Positions 10,112 through 19,223 of a stretch of DNA of 64,000 bases are shown one piece after another; within the stretch, counting starts at the first letter, position 1; each line of letters opens with the position of its first letter. The position numbers and the translations under genes were made by a program. The stretch covers positions 1 through 64,000 of the forward strand of contig WGUO01000009.1 in NCBI GenBank assembly GCA_014867205.1, in the 5' to 3' direction. This DNA is from Muribaculaceae bacterium (GTDB lineage Bacteria > Bacteroidota > Bacteroidia > Bacteroidales > Muribaculaceae). The notes under the pieces are model-generated. The model saw only the letters and a list, made by a program, of their open reading frames with translations, was not told where the DNA came from and ran no database searches.

Positions 10112-10651
10112 ATGAGAAGAATATTACCCGTATTGTTTGCGCTGGCCTCGCTGGCTCTCGCTTCCTGCCGCCCGTCGGTTCAGGATGTCACCAATAAGAT
10201 CGCCGAGGACAAGGAACTCTCGCAGGCCGACTACACGGTTGCGCTCGAGCAGTGTACCGACGTGATGCAGTCTCTCTCTGACTCCCTCGACAAGTATAAG
10301 GAGAATCCCGAGGCGCTTGTGCCCGCGATGCGCGCTCTGGCTATGGCGCATCCGGAGGTCAATTTGCTCCAGCATGCGATCGAGACGGCCGACACGGCCC
10401 AGTTCGACAAGGATAACCGCGCCCTCTATCTCAAGTTTGAGAAGATGTATGAGGCGAATACGGTGCGTATCCAGGAACTCATAGCGCGGGGTATGCGCGG
10501 CGTGATAATGGAGAAGGATCTCGGCGGCAATGCGGAGGCTGACGCTAAGGATGAGGCTCCCGCGGATTCACTGGTGCCGTCCGCACGCAAGCTTCCCGCC
10601 GGTCCGATGCCCGAAATGGAGATCCCCGATAGCGAGATAGGACACAGATAA
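10112..10651 (+). CDS. Lipoprotein of unknown function
   Basis: 179-aa lipoprotein: hydrophobic N-terminus with lipobox LALASC (Cys about residue 19). The rest is mostly helical and rich in Glu, Asp and Ala, with no family I recognise. A TTACTTTG box at 10044-10051 is a plausible -7 element 60 nt upstream (one mismatch, no clear -33). It lies 29 nt before the DUF805 gene on the same strand, so the two may be co-transcribed. Confidence 0.75.
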   Translation: MRRILPVLFALASLALASCRPSVQDVTNKIAEDKELSQADYTVALEQCTDVMQSLSDSLDKYKENPEALVPAMRALAMAHPEVNLLQHAIETADTAQFDKDNRALYLKFEKMYEANTVRIQELIARGMRGVIMEKDLGGNAEADAKDEAPADSLVPSARKLPAGPMPEMEIPDSEIGHR

Positions 10652-10680
10652 TTAAGGATAACCCATAAAATTTAACGATT

Positions 10681-11052
10681 ATGCAGTTTCAACAGGCAGT
10701 AGCGACGGTATTCAGGAAGTATGCCGTATTCACAGGCCGTGCCTCGCGCTCGGAGTATTGGTATTTCGTGCTTTTCAATGTTGTGGTAAGCGCGGTGTTC
10801 AGTTTTCTGGGACTACTGTTCGGTGGTTCCGACGGCCCCGCCGGATGGGTCATGGTGCTCTCTTATATCTATGGTCTGGCCACATTGCTGCCGGGACTTG
10901 GAGTCAGCGTGCGCCGTATGCACGACATAGGCAAGGGGGGCGGCTGGATATTCATCAACCTCGTGCCGCTGATCGGAACCATCTGGTTCATTGTCCTGGC
11001 GGCCACCGCAGGCGAGCCGGGTCCCAACCGCTTCGGCGCTCCTGAGGACTAA
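10681..11052 (+). CDS. DUF805 family inner-membrane protein
   Basis: 123-aa membrane protein with the DUF805 hallmarks: an N-terminal FTGRASRSEYWYF motif, then helices, the RRMHDIGKGGGW motif after the second or third helix, and a C-terminal GEPGPNRFG. Three or four transmembrane helices. The family (E. coli YhaH/YhaI) is widespread but has no firm biochemical role. It follows the lipoprotein gene closely and ends before a strong bidirectional-looking terminator. Confidence 0.85.
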   Translation: MQFQQAVATVFRKYAVFTGRASRSEYWYFVLFNVVVSAVFSFLGLLFGGSDGPAGWVMVLSYIYGLATLLPGLGVSVRRMHDIGKGGGWIFINLVPLIGTIWFIVLAATAGEPGPNRFGAPED

Positions 11053-11104
11053 TTCCTACAGCCCGCTTAGGCATCGTATTGCAGACGATGCTGATAAGAA
11101 AAAT

Positions 11105-11134
11105 AAAGCCGGAGACCAAACAGTCTCCGGCTTT
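11105..11134 (+). terminator. Terminator between DUF805 gene and ABC operon
   Basis: Perfect 12-bp stem AAAGCCGGAGAC / GTCTCCGGCTTT with a 6-nt loop. It stands between two convergent genes and can serve both strands. Confidence 0.8.
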
Positions 11135-11157
11135 CCTGTTTCTGAAGAAAGTGGGTG

Positions 11158-12423
11158 CTATTTGTAGCGGGCCCATTTGATGAGCTCGACGAAGGTCGGC
11201 TTCTTGCCGTACATGAAGATGCCGACGCGGTAGATCTTGCCGCAGAGCCATATCATGAACACGAACGAGATGTAGAGCAGCGCGATCGAGAGCGCGATCT
11301 CCCATACCGGGACGCCATACGGCAGACGGGCCATCATCGCCATGGGCGACGTGAAGGGTATGATCGATACCCAGAAGGCAAGCGTCGAGCTCGGGTCGTT
11401 GATGATTGCCATCGAGGCGATGATGCCTATAATCACCGGCATTGTGGCGATCGACGAGAGCTGGCTCGCATCCTGGACATTGCTGACCGCCGAACCGATG
11501 GCCGCATAGATCGAGGCGTAGAACAGGAAACCGCCTATGAAGAAGAGCAGTGTGTTGACAAGCAGGGAGATGAGGAACGACGGCTCGGTGAACTGACTTA
11601 TCGCGCCCGTGACCGCAGCCGGTGCGTCTGCACCGAGGTTCTCCGGCGTCAGGAACGGGGTGGCTATCGCAATCGCCGTGCCGATCAGCACGGCCCATAT
11701 CAGAATCTGGGTGATAGCCACCAGCCCCACGCCCGCAATCTTGCCCAACATCAGGTTGAACGGCTTGACCGATGATACCACGATCTCAAGCACGCGGTTG
11801 TTCTTCTCCTCGATGATCGACGTCATGACCATCTGGCCGTAGATTATGATGAACATATAGAGCATCATATCCATTATGAGCGACAGGAAATAGGAGAGTT
11901 CCGACGATGTCTCCGTGTCCTCCTCCTGGTCGATGCGCACAGTGCTCATTGTCACGTCTGCATCGACCGACTTGATGATCTCCTTGATGTCAGGAATGTT
12001 GTAACGCTCCATGCGCACATCCTCCACGGCGCTTTTGATCTGGCCCGTGATGAAGGCATCCGTCATCATCGAGATGGAGCCGCGCGAGAGCAAGGTGATT
12101 CCGTGCGAGGGGTCGTCGACGGCATTGCTGCCGATGACGAGGATCGCCTCGTTGTCCTCGTTCTTGCGGAGCGAGTCAACGGGCGCGTCTGCGCTGACGA
12201 ACTTTATCTCGTCATTGCCCGCGAGTCTTGATGCGAGGACTCCGGTCTGGTCGACCACCTGTACGGTCTTCTGCTCGGTCTTGCTGAATATCATGAAAAG
12301 GGCGGGCGCCATCATCAGCGCGATCATTATTATGGGCACAAGAATGGTGCTGATGATGAAACTCTTGCGCTTGACACGCTCGAAGTATTCACGCTCTATG
12401 ACGAGTCCTAATGAATTTGCCAT
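11158..12423 (-). CDS. ABC-2 type exporter permease (NatB-like)
   Basis: 421-aa permease: one N-terminal transmembrane helix after FERVKRKSFIIST, a large extracytoplasmic domain (residues ~50-180), then five or six C-terminal helices, as in NatB-type ABC-2 permeases. Residue stretch EEKNNRVLEIVVSSV before the helix bundle is typical of the family. It is the last gene of the minus-strand operon and pairs with the ATPase at 12458-13438. Substrate unknown; relatives export Na+, drugs or peptides. Confidence 0.85.
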   Translation of the reverse strand: MANSLGLVIEREYFERVKRKSFIISTILVPIIMIALMMAPALFMIFSKTEQKTVQVVDQTGVLASRLAGNDEIKFVSADAPVDSLRKNEDNEAILVIGSNAVDDPSHGITLLSRGSISMMTDAFITGQIKSAVEDVRMERYNIPDIKEIIKSVDADVTMSTVRIDQEEDTETSSELSYFLSLIMDMMLYMFIIIYGQMVMTSIIEEKNNRVLEIVVSSVKPFNLMLGKIAGVGLVAITQILIWAVLIGTAIAIATPFLTPENLGADAPAAVTGAISQFTEPSFLISLLVNTLLFFIGGFLFYASIYAAIGSAVSNVQDASQLSSIATMPVIIGIIASMAIINDPSSTLAFWVSIIPFTSPMAMMARLPYGVPVWEIALSIALLYISFVFMIWLCGKIYRVGIFMYGKKPTFVELIKWARYK

Positions 12424-12457
12424 ATCAACAATATGCTTTATGGGTGTATCACACCCG

Positions 12458-13438
12458 TTAGACTTCAGTTTCAGTTTGTGCAGATGCCACCGGCGGGGGA
12501 GTCATGCCACCGGCCTCGCTCGCGTGTACGGCCGATACGAAGATATCGTCCATCGACGGGATCATCTGCTCGAAGGTCAGCAGGTCGACCACGCCGTTGA
12601 TGGCTGCGATCAGGTCGCGCCTCTCAGTCGAGGGTGCGGGGGTCAGCACGGCCGCGCGGTTGCCGAGCCGGTCGTCGGGCTCGACGGCCATCGCTGCGCC
12701 GAGCCTGTCGGCAGCCTCAAGCAGGCGCGCCGGGTCGCCCGTGTAGGTGAGCCGGTAGCGGTTGTCGGCAAACTGCTCGCGTATGTCGCGCACCGCTCCC
12801 GACAGGATGTTGTGCGAGCGGTTGATCAGCGTGATGTTGTCGCAGAGCTCCTCGACGCTCCCCATGTTGTGGGTCGAGAATATGATGGTCGCGCCCTCGT
12901 CGCGGAGTTTCAGTATCTCGCGCTTCAGTATCCCGGCGTTGATGGGGTCAAAGCCCGAGAAAGGCTCGTCGAAGATCAGGAGTTCGGGGCGGTGAAGGAC
13001 CGTGACGATGAACTGCACTTTCTGCGCCATTCCCTTCGAGAGTTCCTCGACCTTCTTGTCCCACCAGTCGGAGATTTCGAGACGGTCGAACCACTCGCGC
13101 AGGCGCGAGGTCGCCTCAGCCTTCGAGAGGCCCTTGAGGCGGGCAAAGAAGAGTGCCTGTTCGCCGACCTTCATTTTCTTATACAGGCCTCGCTCCTCGG
13201 GCAGGTAGCCGATGTTGGTCACGTCGTCGGCAGTGAGGCGGTGGCCGTTGAATGTCACAACACCCGAGTCGGGGGCCGTGATGTGGTTGATGATGCGGAT
13301 CAGGGTGGTCTTGCCGGCACCGTTGGGGCCGAGCAGGCCATAGACCTTGCCGCGCGGCACCTCGATCGAGACGTCGTCGAGCGCCCGGTGGTTGGTGAAT
13401 GTCTTGGAGATGTGCTCCGCTGTCAGTATATTGTCCAT
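12458..13438 (-). CDS. ABC transporter ATP-binding protein
   Basis: 326-aa ATPase. Walker A GPNGAGKTTLIR, signature LSKGMAQKVQ, Walker B LLIFDEPFSGFD and the switch His in STHNMG are all present; the ~90-residue C-terminal extension (IREQFADNRYRLTY...) is typical of the NatA/DUF4162 type. I start at the ATG at 13438 (MDNILTAEHISK) rather than an upstream in-frame ATG that would run back into the GntR gene. It follows that gene by 10 bp and precedes the permease by 34 bp. Confidence 0.9.
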   Translation of the reverse strand: MDNILTAEHISKTFTNHRALDDVSIEVPRGKVYGLLGPNGAGKTTLIRIINHITAPDSGVVTFNGHRLTADDVTNIGYLPEERGLYKKMKVGEQALFFARLKGLSKAEATSRLREWFDRLEISDWWDKKVEELSKGMAQKVQFIVTVLHRPELLIFDEPFSGFDPINAGILKREILKLRDEGATIIFSTHNMGSVEELCDNITLINRSHNILSGAVRDIREQFADNRYRLTYTGDPARLLEAADRLGAAMAVEPDDRLGNRAAVLTPAPSTERRDLIAAINGVVDLLTFEQMIPSMDDIFVSAVHASEAGGMTPPPVASAQTETEV

Positions 13439-13448
13439 ATCAGTAAGA

Positions 13449-13808
13449 TTATTCAGTTTCGGTGAGCCGTGCCACCAGTTCGTCGGTAGAAATGCCGAGT
13501 CGGCGCATGTCGTCGACAAGTGCCGGCACCGTAATGTCGAAAAATTCCCTGCGTCGGGCCTCCATGATTATATCGGAGGCGTCGACGGCGAGAATGAAGC
13601 CCATGCCGCGCCGGGGCGTGATGATACGCGAGTCCTGCAGGTCCTCCATCGCCTTGAGTACGGTACGTGTGTTGACGCCCATGTCTGCGGCAAGCTCGCG
13701 CACCGACGGTATCCGCTCGCCCGGCGGCCAGACGCCGTCGATGATGCGGTTGTAGGCGTAGTCGACTATCTGACGGTAGATCGGCTTGTTGTTATTGAAT
13801 TCCATCAT
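13449..13808 (-). CDS. GntR family (YtrA-type) transcriptional repressor
   Basis: 119-aa regulator: an N-terminal GntR winged helix (PIYRQIVDYAYNRI..G...PGERIPSVRELAADMGVNTRTV) with only a short C-terminal helical tail, the YtrA subgroup layout. Such proteins usually repress the ABC-transporter operon that contains them. Two ATGs in a row (13808 and 13805) could start it. Unusually, it sits in the middle of the operon, between the two ABC pairs, rather than first. The effector is unknown. Confidence 0.88.
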   Translation of the reverse strand: MMEFNNNKPIYRQIVDYAYNRIIDGVWPPGERIPSVRELAADMGVNTRTVLKAMEDLQDSRIITPRRGMGFILAVDASDIIMEARRREFFDITVPALVDDMRRLGISTDELVARLTETE

Positions 13809-13823
13809 GTCGGAGAGGCAGGT

Positions 13824-14624
13824 TTAGAGGTTGCGTCGGGTAATGGCGCGGTAACTGAGCCACAGCATCACCACGCAGTATGCGATAATCAGGATTGTCA
13901 CTGCCATCAGGTATGGGCTGTCACCCATCATGCTGTACACGATCTTGGTCATATTGTTTCCTTCTTGCGAGGGACAACCGGCCACTCCATCCTCGAATCC
14001 CTTTTTGAACGCGAATGCGAATCCCCATATTGCTCCGAAGAACGCCATCACGAACTTGGTGGCGAAGACGGCCACCACAGCCTTCAGTATGCGATTGGTG
14101 CGTGAGTGGTACACCACGAAGAGACATGTCACTGCCGCAGCCACCGAGCCGGCCACATTCATCGCGCTCACCAGTGTTGGTGTCATGTCTAATCTGAGAG
14201 TCAGCAGGTCGACCATCTGTGGCGTCTGTATCGAGGGTATGCACATGTAGAGCCTGATTGCCACCTCAGGCAGCGCAAACACCATAATTGGTAATGCTAC
14301 AAACAGATAGAGGAATATGAATGTGAATTTCTCCGAGCCTCGGGCCGGGATCATCCTCTCCACGATGCGTGTGTCACCGCCACGGGCGAAGATGCAGGGG
14401 CCTACCTCGAATATCAGTGGGAGAGCAGTCCAGAACAGGGAGAATAGTCCAAACTGGGCCACCTCGCCGAACGGCATAAGCGACATAATGGCTATGAAGA
14501 GCGACGTGAGCGAGTAAACTATAATCTGGCCGCGAAGCAGGGGATAATAGAACTTGGCAACCTCGCCGACGCGACGCCACGAGAATCCGTTGTCTGTAAG
14601 TGTCAAAGTATTTACTGTGTCCAT
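13824..14624 (-). CDS. Multi-pass membrane protein, ABC permease partner
   Basis: 266-aa protein with about six transmembrane helices and no catalytic motif. It starts 6 bp after the stop of the ATPase at 14631-15473, and the pair resembles the YtrB/YtrC class of GntR-controlled exporters. The role as that ATPase's permease is inferred from position and topology. Confidence 0.75.
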   Translation of the reverse strand: MDTVNTLTLTDNGFSWRRVGEVAKFYYPLLRGQIIVYSLTSLFIAIMSLMPFGEVAQFGLFSLFWTALPLIFEVGPCIFARGGDTRIVERMIPARGSEKFTFIFLYLFVALPIMVFALPEVAIRLYMCIPSIQTPQMVDLLTLRLDMTPTLVSAMNVAGSVAAAVTCLFVVYHSRTNRILKAVVAVFATKFVMAFFGAIWGFAFAFKKGFEDGVAGCPSQEGNNMTKIVYSMMGDSPYLMAVTILIIAYCVVMLWLSYRAITRRNL

Positions 14625-14630
14625 GTCGGT

Positions 14631-15473
14631 CTATAGTTGTTGCCGTGTCAGGTGATTGATTACTGCGTCGCGCTGCGGGGAGTGGAGCGCAGAGTAGAAC
14701 AGCCTCCAGTCGATGCCTGTGGGCTCGTCTGTGATAGCGGGAAGTATGTTGAGCACGCGACCCACCTGAATCTCGCTGTAGAGGGCGTCGGGTTCCGGAA
14801 GGGCCGTCACCTCGAACGCCAGGTGTTCGGTCACGGCGTCCTCGGTGCCGGCGAAAATGAGTCGCGAGCGCGTCAGCATGACCGCCCCGTCGTAAAGCTT
14901 CTCGAGCTCGGAGACGGTATGTGTCGAGACAAGGATGGTCTGCCCCTCGGTGTAGCTGTTGGCTATCAGGCGGCGCAGTGTCTCCTTGCTCTGGATGTCG
15001 AGAGCGTTGGTCGGCTCGTCGAGCAGGAGCACCTCGACACCGAGCGCAAGCACGTAGGCCAGTTGTGCCTTCTTGCGGTTGCCGAGCGAGAGGGACTTCA
15101 TGGCCTCGTCGCCCGTGAGGCCGAACGCCAGGAGGTTCTCAAGAAAGGCCTCGCCCGAGAAGTGCGGGTAGAAGCGCGAGTGCATGTCGGCGAATGCGCG
15201 GATGCTGCGCCCCGGAAAATACATGTTTTCCTCGAGCAGGAACACACGGCGCATGTCGGAGGGGAGTCCGCTTGTGCACGAGGCGCCGTCGATCATGCAC
15301 TGGCCCGATGTAGGGCGTGCGATGCCGGCTATCAGGTGGAGCAGCGTGGTCTTGCCCGCGCCGTTCTCGCCGGCGAGAAGGTGGATCCCCGGCGGGATAA
15401 TGGCGGTCACGCCGCTCAGTGCCGGGGATGCCTTCTTCGCATAAGAAAACTCTATGTCTTTAAGTTCGATCAT
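14631..15473 (-). CDS. ABC transporter ATP-binding protein (first gene of operon)
   Basis: 280-aa ATPase with Walker A GENGAGKTTLL, a slightly degenerate signature LSLGNRKKAQLAY, Walker B VLLLDEPTNALD and switch His in VSTHTVSEL. It is the first gene of a five-gene minus-strand operon (ATPase, permease, GntR, ATPase, NatB-like permease) with gaps of 6-34 bp. No perfect promoter box was found upstream; a GC-rich hairpin lies at 15513-15545 between it and traB. Confidence 0.9.
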   Translation of the reverse strand: MIELKDIEFSYAKKASPALSGVTAIIPPGIHLLAGENGAGKTTLLHLIAGIARPTSGQCMIDGASCTSGLPSDMRRVFLLEENMYFPGRSIRAFADMHSRFYPHFSGEAFLENLLAFGLTGDEAMKSLSLGNRKKAQLAYVLALGVEVLLLDEPTNALDIQSKETLRRLIANSYTEGQTILVSTHTVSELEKLYDGAVMLTRSRLIFAGTEDAVTEHLAFEVTALPEPDALYSEIQVGRVLNILPAITDEPTGIDWRLFYSALHSPQRDAVINHLTRQQL

Positions 15474-15512
15474 ATATCTCTGACCGTTTTGTTATTCTTG
15501 GTTCGGTATTGG

Positions 15513-15545
15513 CCGGACCCCGGAGGGGACTCCTCCGGAATCCGG
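15513..15545 (-). terminator. GC-rich hairpin between TraB gene and ABC operon
   Basis: Interrupted stem CCGGA-cc-CCGGAGG / CCTCCGG-aa-TCCGG with a short loop, 33 nt beyond the TraB-family stop. There is no long T-run, so it is a possible terminator or processing hairpin rather than a certain one. Confidence 0.5.
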
Positions 15546-15577
15546 GCTTTATGTATGCCGCGAGGGCATGATTTCTC

Positions 15578-16459
15578 TCATTCGACAGGTGTCACTGTGA
15601 AACCGGCCTTCTTCAGTCCGGCGATCACGCCGCGCGGTCCGGGGAGGTGACCGGCGCCCACGACTACCATGAGTGCCTCACCGGGCATCTCCTTCGAGAG
15701 CTGGCTTACCCAGTTGTCGTTGCGCGAGTATATCATGCGCTCGGCTGCCTCTTCAGACTCATCCTCCATGTCGAGCATGATGCCGAGAATCGTGTCGATG
15801 TCATGCGCAAGATATGCCTTTGAGAGCTTTATGGCGCTCTCCTCCTCCTTCTGGACGTTGCCGACGGTCTTCATCAGGTCCTTGGCCTGCTCGGAGACGG
15901 GGCGGTTGTAGAGCATGTTTATCTGGAAGTCCATGGTCTCGAGACCGCCGACCGGCTTGCCGAGCTCGCGGGCACGTGTCTGCATTGTGGCGTCGATGCC
16001 CTCCATTGGGTTGAGCTCGGGAAGTACTTTCTGGGCCATAAGTGCTGCAATCTGAGTCGAGATTACTGCCGGCTTCACAACATACATCTGGTTGAGCGGC
16101 GCCATGCCGTTGGTGTATGCGTTCCATACCGTGCCGAGCGAGTCGAGCTGCGCCGGGGTGAGCACCTTGTCGAGCGTGCTGTCAGCCGGTGCCATCAGGG
16201 CCTGCTGCATGCCCATCATCACGGCGGGGTCCTTCATCTGCTCCATGTCGATCTCACCGTAAAGCCTGTCTACGCTCTTAAGGATCTCGGGGAGTTCCTT
16301 TATCTGGTCGACTGCCGAGAGGGGAGCGAAGTGGTGCGTGCCGAGCAGGTAGCTTACCTTGTCCGAACCCTGTTTCTCTACTTTGTAAAGAACCTGTGCG
16401 CTGGCGGTGAAGCCGAAGGCCATTGCCGCTGCGGCGATAATCATTGAAATCTTTTTCAT
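15578..16459 (-). CDS. TraB/GumN family protein
   Basis: 293-aa exported protein: a signal peptide (MKKISMIIAAAAMAFGFTASA) followed by the TraB/GumN (Tiki-like) fold. The conserved elements LLGTHHFAP near the start, YGEIDM, and the C-terminal VVGAGHLPGPRGVIAGL motif are all present; the His and Glu residues are the proposed metal ligands of this putative protease family. Normal family length. It has a clean own promoter (16545-16575) back-to-back with that of the SulP gene. Confidence 0.88.
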   Translation of the reverse strand: MKKISMIIAAAAMAFGFTASAQVLYKVEKQGSDKVSYLLGTHHFAPLSAVDQIKELPEILKSVDRLYGEIDMEQMKDPAVMMGMQQALMAPADSTLDKVLTPAQLDSLGTVWNAYTNGMAPLNQMYVVKPAVISTQIAALMAQKVLPELNPMEGIDATMQTRARELGKPVGGLETMDFQINMLYNRPVSEQAKDLMKTVGNVQKEEESAIKLSKAYLAHDIDTILGIMLDMEDESEEAAERMIYSRNDNWVSQLSKEMPGEALMVVVGAGHLPGPRGVIAGLKKAGFTVTPVE

Positions 16460-16544
16460 GACTTACTTATTTTTAATGTTTTTTATCTTATTGTTTAGTC
16501 GGCATTGTTGTGCCGTTGTGGTGTTGTACTTGAATACAACGCTG

Positions 16545-16575
16545 CAAAGGTAAGGACTTTTTTCAAAACTGCAAA
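16545..16575 (-). promoter_or_regulatory. Promoter of the TraB-family gene
   Basis: Minus strand: TTTG (16572-16575), 19 nt, TACCTTTG (16545-16552), a perfect Bacteroidota promoter. A 6-bp inverted repeat GTTGTA / TACAAC (16523-16540) sits at or just past the expected start site. Confidence 0.85.
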
Positions 16576-16600
16576 ATAATTAACATTCATTAACACAGAT

Positions 16601-16631
16601 TTTGTCAATTCGAGGGAATTTGTTAATTTTG
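16601..16631 (+). promoter_or_regulatory. Promoter of the SulP gene
   Basis: TTTG (16601-16604), 19 nt, TAATTTTG (16624-16631), a perfect match. The -33 boxes of the two divergent promoters are only 25 bp apart. Confidence 0.85.
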
Positions 16632-16720
16632 CGGAAAATTTAGACAGGTAATAATAAAAGGTATTAAGGTAATTGAGCCGACACAGAGTTGGCGGCTAAT
16701 TTTTTTCAGAACGGTTTCTT

Positions 16721-18448
16721 ATGTTAAAGATCAGCAGACCTGACTTTCATCCCGCCTTTTTGGCGACGATGAAGAGTTATTCGTTTTCGAAATTCAAGCA
16801 GGACCTGACAGCGGGTCTTGTAGTGGGTATCATCGCCATCCCGCTGGCCATAGCGTTCGCCATCGCGAGCGGAGTGACGCCGGCCGTAGGCCTTGTCACG
16901 GCCATCATCGGCGGTTTCCTTGTGGCCACGTTCGGAGGCAACTCGGTCCAGATTGGTGGTCCGACGGGCGCCTTTATCGTGATCATCTACAACATCATCA
17001 GCCTCTACGGGCTTGAGGGCCTCGCGCTGGCAACGTTTATGGCCGGGTGCATTCTTGTGCTTCTCGGACTATTCAAACTGGGCACGGTCATCAAGTTCAT
17101 ACCCTATCCGATAGTTGTGGGGTTCACGGCCGGTATCGCCGTCACAATATTCTCGACGCAGATGCCCGACTTCTTCGGACTGACCATCATGGAGGATGTC
17201 CCGGGCGACTTCATAGGCAAATGGGATGTCTATTTCCGTTATTTCCACACAATCGACTGGGCCACGGCCATAGTCGGCCTCGTGTCGCTCGGCATTATCA
17301 TTGTCACGCCGAAAATCTCCGACCGTGTTCCCGGGGCACTTACGGCTATCGTGATCGTGACGCTGCTGCTCTGGGTGGCGCGTGAGTATTTCGGAGTGAC
17401 AGGTGTGCAGACAATCGGCGACCGGTTCGGAGTCATCGACACTTCATTACCGCGCCCTAAGATGATTGGTCTCGACATGGCGTCGGTCAACCTGCTTCTG
17501 CCGTCGGCATTCACCATAGCGATGCTCGGTGCGATCGAGTCGCTGCTCTCAGCCACCGTGGCCGACGGCGTGACCGGCGGTCGCACCAACTCCAACACTG
17601 AGCTCATCGGCCAGGGAATCGCCAACATCACGGTGCCTCTGTTCGGAGGCATACCTGTGACCGGGGCGATTGCGCGCACGATGGCCAACATCACCAACGG
17701 GGGGCGCACGCCGGTGGCCGGAATAGTGCATGCCCTGGTGCTCCTCGCCATATTCCTGTTCGCGATGCCGCTGATCAACCTCGTGCCGATGTCGTGCCTC
17801 GCTGCCGTGCTGATCATGGTCAGCTACAACATGAGCGGCTGGCGAACCATCAGGGGCATGGCCAACAATCCCAAGGGCGACGTCTGGGTGCTTGTGGTGA
17901 CATTCCTGCTTACGGTGATATTCGACCTGACCATAGCCATCGAGATCGGTATGCTGCTCGCGGTGGTGGTGTTCCTGCGGCGCGTGTCGGAGAATACCAC
18001 AATCCGGGTCTATGGTGATCAGCTTGACGCCGCCGACGCCGACATGACGAGCCATGAGGTGCTTGACCTCTCCCCCGGCGTCTCGGTCTACGAGATCGAC
18101 GGCCCCTTCTTCTTCGGGGCCGCCACAAAGTTCGACGAGGTGATGCGTGCCTCGTCGCATGTCACGCCGCTCGTGCGCATCATCCGCATGCGCAAGGTGC
18201 CGTTCATTGACTCGACGGGCCTCCACAACCTCCAGATACTCATCGAGTCGTCGCACGAGGAGGGTATTCTTGTAGTGCTGTCGGGTGTCCGCGAGAATGT
18301 GCGCGAGGCCCTGCACCGCTCGCACATCGACTCTCTTATATCGCGCGACCATATCTGCGACCATATCTCGAAGGCTGTCATAGTGGCCAACGAGCTTGCA
18401 GCCAACCGGCGCCGCGAGCAGACCGGCGTCATGGCCGTGATGGACTGA
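16721..18448 (+). CDS. SulP family anion transporter with STAS domain
   Basis: 575-aa SLC26/SulP transporter. The membrane part (residues ~25-440) begins with the family signature DLTAGLVVGIIAIPLAIAFAIASG and carries about a dozen helices in the 7+7 inverted fold, with NSVQIGGPTGAF in the substrate region. The C-terminal STAS domain (~455-560) contains RKVPFIDSTGLHNLQ. Bacterial members carry sulfate, bicarbonate or dicarboxylates; the sequence does not decide which. An alternative start at the second Met (residue 17) would remove a soluble leader. Confidence 0.92.
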   Translation: MLKISRPDFHPAFLATMKSYSFSKFKQDLTAGLVVGIIAIPLAIAFAIASGVTPAVGLVTAIIGGFLVATFGGNSVQIGGPTGAFIVIIYNIISLYGLEGLALATFMAGCILVLLGLFKLGTVIKFIPYPIVVGFTAGIAVTIFSTQMPDFFGLTIMEDVPGDFIGKWDVYFRYFHTIDWATAIVGLVSLGIIIVTPKISDRVPGALTAIVIVTLLLWVAREYFGVTGVQTIGDRFGVIDTSLPRPKMIGLDMASVNLLLPSAFTIAMLGAIESLLSATVADGVTGGRTNSNTELIGQGIANITVPLFGGIPVTGAIARTMANITNGGRTPVAGIVHALVLLAIFLFAMPLINLVPMSCLAAVLIMVSYNMSGWRTIRGMANNPKGDVWVLVVTFLLTVIFDLTIAIEIGMLLAVVVFLRRVSENTTIRVYGDQLDAADADMTSHEVLDLSPGVSVYEIDGPFFFGAATKFDEVMRASSHVTPLVRIIRMRKVPFIDSTGLHNLQILIESSHEEGILVVLSGVRENVREALHRSHIDSLISRDHICDHISKAVIVANELAANRRREQTGVMAVMD

Positions 18449-18501
18449 CATTTTCGGACCCGGTTACGGAATATTCTGAGATTTATACGTTAATATAGTG
18501 A

Positions 18502-18527
18502 GGCGGCTGTCTGTCAGGACAGTCGCC
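18502..18527 (+). promoter_or_regulatory. Hairpin just upstream of the SGNH hydrolase gene
   Basis: Stem GGCGGCTGTC / GACAGTCGCC (one G-T pair), loop of ~6 nt, ending 15 nt before the ATG. No T-run follows, so it is more likely a leader structure than a terminator. Confidence 0.4.
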
Positions 18528-18542
18528 ATATACGATATAGAT

Positions 18543-19220
18543 ATGAGGACAAGAATAATGACATTGCTGATTGCGCTGCTTGTGCTGGCAGTGCCTTGCG
18601 TCAGCGCGCAGGAGAAGAAGCCCGACGAGAGACCGACGGTCAAAAAGGTTCTTTTCATTGGCGACTCAATGACCGGATGGCTGGCCGAGAGGCTCAACGC
18701 CTATGGCAAGGAGAATGGTTTCGAGGTGGCTACCGTGGTGTGGGACGGCTCCACGATAAAGAAGTGGGGGAGCAGTCCGCGACTTACCTCTATCATAGAG
18801 CAGCAGAAGCCGGACGCCATATTTGTCAGCCTCGGCATGAACGAACTGTTCGAGGCAAAGCCCGAGACCCGTCTCGGCACTTCACTCGATGCCATCAAGG
18901 GGGCTGCCGGCGATGTGCCGCTGATATGGGTCGGTCCGCCGTCATGGCCCGGACACAATAAGGGAGAGACACTCAACGACTGGCTTGCCGGTGAGCTCGG
19001 CGAGGGTCATTTCTTCCGCAGTTTTGACCTGACGCTGCCGAGACAGAGCCATACGAATCCTCATCCCACCCGCGACGGCATGATCAAATGGATGGATGCC
19101 GCCGTGGAGTGGGTGCAGAGTGACGGTGCCGTGAAATTCCCCGGGATACGCAAGCCCGCTGCCGAGCAGATGTCGCGCGGCAAGGTGTTTATCTACAAGC
19201 GCATGAAGGAAAAACTGTAA
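18543..19220 (+). CDS. Exported SGNH-fold hydrolase
   Basis: 225-aa protein with a signal peptide (cleavage after CVSAQ) and the four SGNH blocks: GDSM (catalytic Ser) near residue 42, the Gly block, GMNE with the Asn, and HPTRDG near the end with the Asp/His region. Family enzymes are esterases, lipases or acetyl-xylan/peptidoglycan O-acyl esterases; the periplasmic location and small size fit deacetylation of a cell-wall or dietary glycan. I start at 18543, where the signal peptide begins, not at an upstream in-frame ATG. Confidence 0.85.
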   Translation: MRTRIMTLLIALLVLAVPCVSAQEKKPDERPTVKKVLFIGDSMTGWLAERLNAYGKENGFEVATVVWDGSTIKKWGSSPRLTSIIEQQKPDAIFVSLGMNELFEAKPETRLGTSLDAIKGAAGDVPLIWVGPPSWPGHNKGETLNDWLAGELGEGHFFRSFDLTLPRQSHTNPHPTRDGMIKWMDAAVEWVQSDGAVKFPGIRKPAAEQMSRGKVFIYKRMKEKL

Positions 19221-19223
19221 TCT

